From Desulfobacterales bacterium (lineage in GTDB: Bacteria > Desulfobacterota > Desulfobacteria > Desulfobacterales > JAUWMJ01): a DNA stretch of 5,442 nucleotides. The stretch spans positions 1 to 5,442 of the forward strand of contig JAUWMJ010000248.1 in assembly GCA_030613225.1 (NCBI GenBank). Reading direction: 5' to 3'. The notes beneath the pieces were generated by a model, which was given only the letters and a program-made list of their open reading frames with translations, ran no database searches and was not told where the DNA came from. The translations under genes and the position numbers were made by a program. This document shows positions 4,755-5,442 of the stretch, one piece after another; the stretch's first letter is position 1; each line of letters begins with the position of its first letter.

Positions 4755-5442
4755 TCATGTAAGAACAAAAAGATAAAGTTCCCTTGGGCCATGGGCGCCC
4801 TGGACAAGGGTTGCCTCAATATCTGCCGTTTTGCTGGGGCCGGTGATAAAAGTCATGCAGTCTGTAATACCTTCGGCCTGTTCATCGGGGTCCCATTTTA
4901 GCAGCGTGTATAACTCTTTCAGGTCGGAAAGAATCTGTTCCAGCCTTATAACTGCGATATGAATAGATGGGAGAAGTGAAACGCATCGGGGTTGCCCGAC
5001 GCTGGTTTTCATGGTCAGGGTAGCGGTTTGTGCAATACAGTAGTCGGCTGATGTAATACCAATGAATGAACTTGCAGCCTGCATGCTAAATTCTTTTTGC
5101 CATTTTGCTCCTGATTTTATATCCGGATAATGAACAGGGATATCATGAGCCTGAAGGTGTACAGAAAGATCCAGACTCCTGACAAGAGGATGATCCCACG
5201 CAACGACTGTCTTTTTATCTCCCCATTCAGAGTTTTTTTCGACAGCTAACCGTAAGATGGATGCTGCAACTGACGTCGCGTCTTTTTCCGTGGTAACGAC
5301 CATATTCAGCAATCTGCCGGTTTCAGCAAGTCGGTTGAGCAGGGCAAGACGCATTTTTTTACCGCGCCCTTTAATTTTTTCAAGAAGCCCTAAATCGGCT
5401 GAATCCGGAACACTTTGGATGATATCTTCCAGTGTCAGCTTG
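4755..5442 (-). CDS. LUD-domain protein, LutC/YkgG family (5' end beyond right edge)
   Basis: The minus-strand frame is open from the right edge to a TGA at 4755-4757, giving 228 visible residues. An ATG at 5352-5354 is possible, but the 29 codons upstream read like protein and there is no good ribosome binding site before that ATG, so the real start is probably outside the window. Counting from that ATG, family landmarks are GITSADYCIAQTATL (99-113), SLLPSIHIAVI (126-136) and TGPSKTADIEATLVQGAHG (171-189), followed by a hydrophobic C-terminus. LutC works with LutA and LutB in oxidation of lactate to pyruvate in Bacillus; related LUD proteins occur beside lactate or other electron-transfer genes in sulfate reducers. 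LutA/B partners would be expected upstream, outside the window. It is convergent with the helicase operon. The family is secure; the exact substrate role is inferred. Confidence 0.88.
   Translation of the reverse strand, partial: KLTLEDIIQSVPDSADLGLLEKIKGRGKKMRLALLNRLAETGRLLNMVVTTEKDATSVAASILRLAVEKNSEWGDKKTVVAWDHPLVRSLDLSVHLQAHDIPVHYPDIKSGAKWQKEFSMQAASSFIGITSADYCIAQTATLTMKTSVGQPRCVSLLPSIHIAVIRLEQILSDLKELYTLLKWDPDEQAEGITDCMTFITGPSKTADIEATLVQGAHGPRELYLFVLT

Overview
The window looks like a chromosomal segment from an anaerobic bacterium, most likely a Desulfobacterota (Desulfobacterales-type) sulfate reducer or relative. This is inferred from the gene content: a multi-cluster 4Fe-4S protein, a LutC-type LUD-domain protein, a small conserved protein with the look of that group, and long repeat-rich spacers between AT-leaning genes. 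No rRNA, tRNA, CRISPR array or intact transposase gene is visible, so the taxonomic call rests on protein character alone.

Layout. (1) 1-248, minus strand: the first 82 codons of a patatin-like phospholipase, running off the left edge, with a probable TTG start. (2) 249-889: a divergent spacer of about 640 bases filled with repeats: a 166-bp GTTCA-based hyphenated palindrome, a small GC-rich hairpin, a four-unit heptamer array, a 25-base direct repeat pair, and a large CTAAAGTG-based inverted repeat ending just before the next ribosome binding site. (3) 890-3583, plus strand: a compact three-gene operon, with a 353-aa 4Fe-4S protein carrying a winged-helix-like N-terminus, an 83-aa conserved hypothetical, and a 452-aa SF2 helicase of the XPB/UvsW type whose GTG start overlaps the preceding stop. 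(4) 3584-4754: a convergent spacer of about 1.17 kb with no convincing gene. It holds a GC-rich palindromic repeat, a ~420-bp MITE-like element with 16-17-bp perfect terminal inverted repeats, a GGTGTCAG inverted repeat, a ~107-bp AGGGGAC-ended element, a GC-rich mini-hairpin and a TTTTATG inverted repeat beside the next stop codon. (5) 4755-5442, minus strand: the C-terminal 228 residues of a LutC/YkgG-type LUD protein whose start lies beyond the right edge.

How it works together. The patatin and LUD genes belong to transcription units that mostly lie outside the window. The only complete unit is the ferredoxin / 83-aa / helicase operon, which joins a probable redox protein with a DNA or RNA translocase. 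No pathway linking them is established by the sequence. The clearest unusual feature is the spacers: at least five inverted-repeat pairs, mostly built from different 7-10-nt units, several of them abutting gene ends. I do not see a recognisable complete new system; the repeat architecture and the Fe-S/helicase pairing are the parts worth following up.
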